From NCBI GenBank assembly GCA_943735955.1, contig OX030955.1, forward strand, positions 2,703,234 through 2,767,233: DNA of 64,000 nucleotides, written 5' to 3'. This document shows positions 36,894 through 64,000 of the stretch, piece by piece. The stretch's first letter is position 1. Every line of letters begins with the position of its first letter. A program made the translations under genes and the position numbers. Origin of the DNA: Piscicola geometra (Eukaryota > Annelida > Clitellata > Hirudinida > Piscicolidae). A model generated the notes under the pieces. It had not been told where the DNA came from, searched no databases, and saw only the letters and a program-made list of their open reading frames with translations.

Positions 36894-39402
36894 CATCGTC
36901 TTCATCTTCCTCAATACCATTATTATTATTGTTCTTTTCAACCTTGAAATCTTCATCTTTAAAACTATTATCATCATCAAGCTCCGGATCATCATCATCA
37001 TCGCCATCATCATTATCATCAAGATCAACAATATAATCTACATATGATATATTCTTCAGGGTACCCACTGATAATCGCGTTGTTCTAGAGTGGCGAACGA
37101 TTGTTGATTTGATTGGGGATTTGATAGGTGACTTAAAGAAGGTCTTGCTTGGTGTTTTTTGAGTCGTCTTGACAGGAGTCTTGAGTGATGTAAACTGAGG
37201 CGTGGCAGACAAATCATGGACACGCTTGAGTGATTCTGCTTGCTTCTTTGCAGGAGTTGCACTGAACGTCTTGGAGAGATGGCCTTTCCTGGGAGTTGAT
37301 TGCTTGCTTCCGTTCGAAACTGAGGCGGATAAGTTGCTGGACGCGGTTCTTTTTCTTGGCGACTTCCGAAGAGAAAACGTTTCCATCATTGTGTCTGAGT
37401 TCTCAATTGAAGATACGCCAAGGCCAGTTTCACTATCCATCCTTTCTGTTATTTCCCCACCCTCCTCCCTCGCATCCCTTCCCTCTTCCACCATGCTGTA
37501 GTCAGTCCTATCACATGTCTCATTGTTTGTACTCCTCCTTCCTGCTACTGCAGGGACAGTGGTGACGCCATCCTGATCATCATCGACCATTGGGACGGCA
37601 CTCTTGGCCGGAGAGATGAGTGAGAGATGGTCAAATGATGCCAATGCTTTGCTTGGTGAAGTGGTGGTGGTGGTGCGAGGAGCGGAAGACTGTGCGGCGA
37701 TGGTGGTTGTTTTGATGAGCAGATAGTATTTAATTAGTCTAATCAGAATTTAAACATAAAAAACTATAAAAACATAAAATAAGATCAAATATAAACATCT
37801 AAAAAACTGGTACAAAATCAAAAACTAAAAAAACACAAGCAACAAAATGGCCACCTTCAGAGACTCGTACCACTGCAACACCACTGCCATCGTCGCCATC
37901 ATCTTACTCCTCTTCCTACCACTCACTCTGCCCCCTCCTCCTTCGTCATCATCATCATCATCGTCGTCGCTACCCGTCTGGATATTTAGATTGATTTAAT
38001 ATCTATATTTTAGATTGAATTCATATATATTTTTATCTTGATTGAATTCATATATATTTTTTATCTTGATTTAATATCTATATTTCAGATTGATTTGATA
38101 TCAAGATTTCAGAGATGCACATCACTGAAAAAGTGTAAATATTCCCATACATATTCGTGTTGTTGCGTTAGTTGCGCAATGACGGAAGTGACGATGGCCT
38201 TGACACTGGGGCACTTGACCGACTTTAGAGCCACTACGTGATTAGTCAGCTCGCCAACCAATCGCCTCATCAACTCGCTAAAAATTAGGTCATGATCTTG
38301 CTTGTTAATGCCTGGCATGGGTGGGGATAGATGCTTCGAATTTAAATTGAATTATTTATTACTGTGAAAAATAAAATGATGATGATCCTAGTTAGGATCC
38401 TCATCATTATTATCATCACCTAAGACTAGAGCAGCTACAGGAATCTCTGAGATCACATGGCCTCCAGACATCAGCTCCATATAGAGTTTTTTAATACCAG
38501 ATATATTATCATCATTACCACCACCACCACTATCATCATCTTTATTTGACTTATCCTTATTAACATTATTATTAATTTCATCATGATTATGATTATTATT
38601 GTTTTGATTATTATGGTTCTTCTTGAAGGCTTCATGCGTGCTCGAGATGTAGGCTAGCAGGTCAGTGAAGAGTTTCGAGTTGATCTCCTTTTGAATCAGC
38701 TGCAGAAAAATGATGGTGGTGGGAGTGAAAGAAATTGTAGATTTATTTGAGAAAAAAAGAATAATTTATTTATTCCGATTTTAAATTAATTTAGTTATTC
38801 ATGTTGATTTTTAATTAATTAAGATATTCATTCAAATTAAAAAAAAAAACAAATATAAGGTAATTTCAAAATGAAAACACAAATTGATTAAAGATTTGAA
38901 TTGCATACATCAATGTTGTACTGCACGTGCTCTAGTAGAGTGTCGTGCAGACGCATTCGATTTCTCAGAAGCTCTACAGAGTCCATGCTGTGTGTGTGCC
39001 TCGGTAAGATGTCTGTGTGGGTATTTATGAGAATGAGTGCCACGTTTAAAAAACGGTTAGCTTGAAATTATTGGTTAAAAAAAATATTGTGAAAATAATT
39101 TGATATTAATTTTTTTCAAAATGCAAAATGATCTCTTAAGCTTTTTAGGTATATATAGGCTATAGTGAAGTAGTAATAGTTTGATTTTCCAAACTCACTC
39201 TTTTTGGCTCTCATCTTCTTACCCTTATACACAAAAACACCCTGTTTAAATATTACATGATGCAATTAATAATTAATTTCAGTGTAAAAAATAATCAATG
39301 ATTTAAGAATTAATTTTTAAAAAGACCCTTCCCATTATTGAATAATGGGAAGGGTCTTCTTATAATAATGATAATTCTTACCTTGGAAACAGAAGTAGTC
39401 AT
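31560..39402 (-). CDS. ORC3: Origin recognition complex subunit 3
   Basis: ORC3 is an ORC/Cdc6-family subunit of the complex that marks replication origins. About 20 exons, beginning MTTSVSK + GVFVYK as in vertebrate ORC3 and ending with [20 protein letters not shown] and ARLTWSLC. Middle landmarks: [51 protein letters not shown] and [20 protein letters not shown]. The length is about 1095 aa against about 710 in human, mainly from one insertion in exon 7. The junction of exon 2 (ends 39199, phase 1) and exon 3 (starts 38987, needs phase 2) does not fit, so a small exon near 39.0-39.2 kb is probably missing. All later junctions phase. Confidence 0.92.
32657..32697. repeat. (CA)n array abutting an ORC3 donor
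   Basis: On the coding strand this is (GT)n beginning exactly at the exon 17 donor (CGG|gtgtgtgt), so the repeat supplies the GT. Confidence 0.95.
34330..34433. repeat. (CAT)n array in ORC3 intron 12
   Basis: Reads as GAT/GAG-rich on the ORC3 strand and starts about seven bases after the donor at 34437. Confidence 0.93.
35400..35645. repeat. CCT/CCA trinucleotide-rich array in ORC3 intron 9
   Basis: On the ORC3 strand this is a G-rich GAG/GTG tract beginning at the donor (35647). It produces a spurious Glu/Val open frame. Confidence 0.93.
35775..36166. repeat. 18-bp minisatellite in ORC3 intron 8
   Basis: About 21 tandem copies of ggttgtatggttagttgt with few changes. On the ORC3 coding strand it is A/C-rich and lies against the exon 9 acceptor. 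Confidence 0.95.
39322..39358. repeat. 37-bp perfect palindrome in ORC3 intron 1
   Basis: Arms aagacccttcccattat and ataatgggaagggtctt are exact reverse complements around t-g-a, whose outer bases also pair. It lies 23 bp from ORC3 exon 1 on the intron side. Confidence 0.95.
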
Positions 39403-40083
39403 GCTTAGATTAGCAGCTTAGAAAGATAATACGATTTTCTAATAACAAAGTAAAGACAAAATATACAACATATGTGTGTACTATAATCAATTATTATATA
39501 TTTAGTTTGCTGCTGTTAGAGCAAGGCCAGGAATAAAGCTTTAAATGTTGCGCCTTGTCCTAGCAAAAGAATTAACTTTTAAATTTATTTAAAGCACTGT
39601 ATTTTTAAAAAACATTAATATTAATACTTAGTTAAATAAAAATAATGAGTTTATTTTTTATTAAATATATAGAAAAAATCAAAATTACAATAATTGAACA
39701 AGTTAAATTATTTTTTAATGAATGGTTTATTTAGAAAAGTGTTTATGTATTTGAAATTTTTTTTACAAATTCTTAAAAAAAACATTAGATACATCATTTG
39801 ATAGTATATAATATATATAAATATATACTATATATTATAATATATTTATAAAATAATAATATAATAAATAACACATATTTTAAATAAATTTTGAATATAT
39901 TATAAAATAATTTTCCCAAATTTTTTTTCCATATATTTTAATCTCATATGTTTATTGAAAATATTTCCTAGATCAAATTCTTATTTAAAAATTAAAATTT
40001 AAAGTGCTATGGCGGGTTTGGCTTGTCTTTGTATTTGAAAATAACTAATCAGATTCTCTGAAGTTTAAAATAATTACTAAAAA
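39403..40083. promoter_or_regulatory. Divergent ORC3 / ABCC promoter region
   Basis: 681 bp between the two start codons, very AT-rich (an AT alternating tract at 39800-39850). The only GC-richer patch is near 39530-39560. No motif assigned. Confidence 0.45.
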
Positions 40084-55440
<15,357 letters not shown>

Positions 55441-55451
55441 GTGTATTTTTT

Positions 55452-64000
<8,549 letters not shown>

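Larger units (their letters stand above)
34760..39402 (-). other. ORC3: ORC3 exons 1-10 (N-terminal AAA+-like half)
   Basis: From 5' to 3': 39402-39382, 39241-39199, [possible missing exon], 38987-38909, 38699-38420, 38311-38151, 37977-37855, 37689-36635, 36511-36352, 35761-35648 and 35209-35028; exon 11 (34823-34760) follows. Exon 4 carries an Asn/Asp-rich run. Exon 10 has Gln runs. Exon 7 holds the long insertion before the VIVLEDFE strand of the ATPase-like fold. Confidence 0.85.

Overview
The window is nuclear DNA from an animal, most likely an invertebrate. The genes are split by many short spliceosomal introns. Two tRNA genes carry introns at the standard position. A short (CCCTAA)n telomere-type block is present. 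The proteins are clearly metazoan: CEP131, attractin, a membrane progestin receptor, mitochondrial WARS2, ORC3 and a long MRP-type ABC transporter. I cannot name the species or the phylum.

Layout. 2-4517 (+): 3' part of CEP131. 4711-18060 (+): complete attractin-type gene, 30 exons, starting only 193 bp after the CEP131 stop. 18061-20991: AT-rich spacer with a (TAC)n tract and a small inverted-repeat element. 20992-23699 (-): acidic protein with a possible RIIa-like domain; its introns hold a tRNA-like element, an intron-containing tRNA-Lys and the telomeric block. 24232-25242 (+): two tandem tiny signal-peptide plus one-TM proteins. 25342-27313 (+): four-exon Tim17/NDUFA11-like protein. 27783-28956 (-): PAQR/mPR receptor, divergent from WARS2 (29239-31141, +). 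31560-39402 (-): ORC3, about 20 exons, divergent from the ABCC/MRP gene (40084-55440, +, 37 exons). 55441-64000: no gene recognised; AT-rich, with one GC-richer island near 57.1-57.3 kb.

The exon models were built by hand from splice sites, reading phase and homology. Summed exon lengths are divisible by three for CEP131 (partial), attractin (1548 aa), WARS2 (371 aa), PAQR (360 aa), the NDUFA11-like gene (160 aa) and ABCC (1585 aa). In ORC3 one 5' junction (exon 2 to exon 3) does not phase, so a small exon is probably missing there.

The most unusual feature is the introns of attractin, ORC3 and ABCC. Many consist almost wholly of micro- and minisatellite DNA. In a large subset the sense strand is G/T-rich after the donor and C/A-rich before the acceptor, so the two intron ends could pair and bring the splice sites together. 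CEP131, WARS2 and PAQR introns in the same window are ordinary AT-rich sequence. Other notable items are a 624-bp hAT-like non-autonomous transposon with a perfect 8-bp target duplication, a roughly 300-residue ORC3 insertion with nine S/T-P-x-K motifs, an attractin whose C-type lectin domain is replaced by low-complexity sequence, and two apparent GC-AG introns in CEP131.
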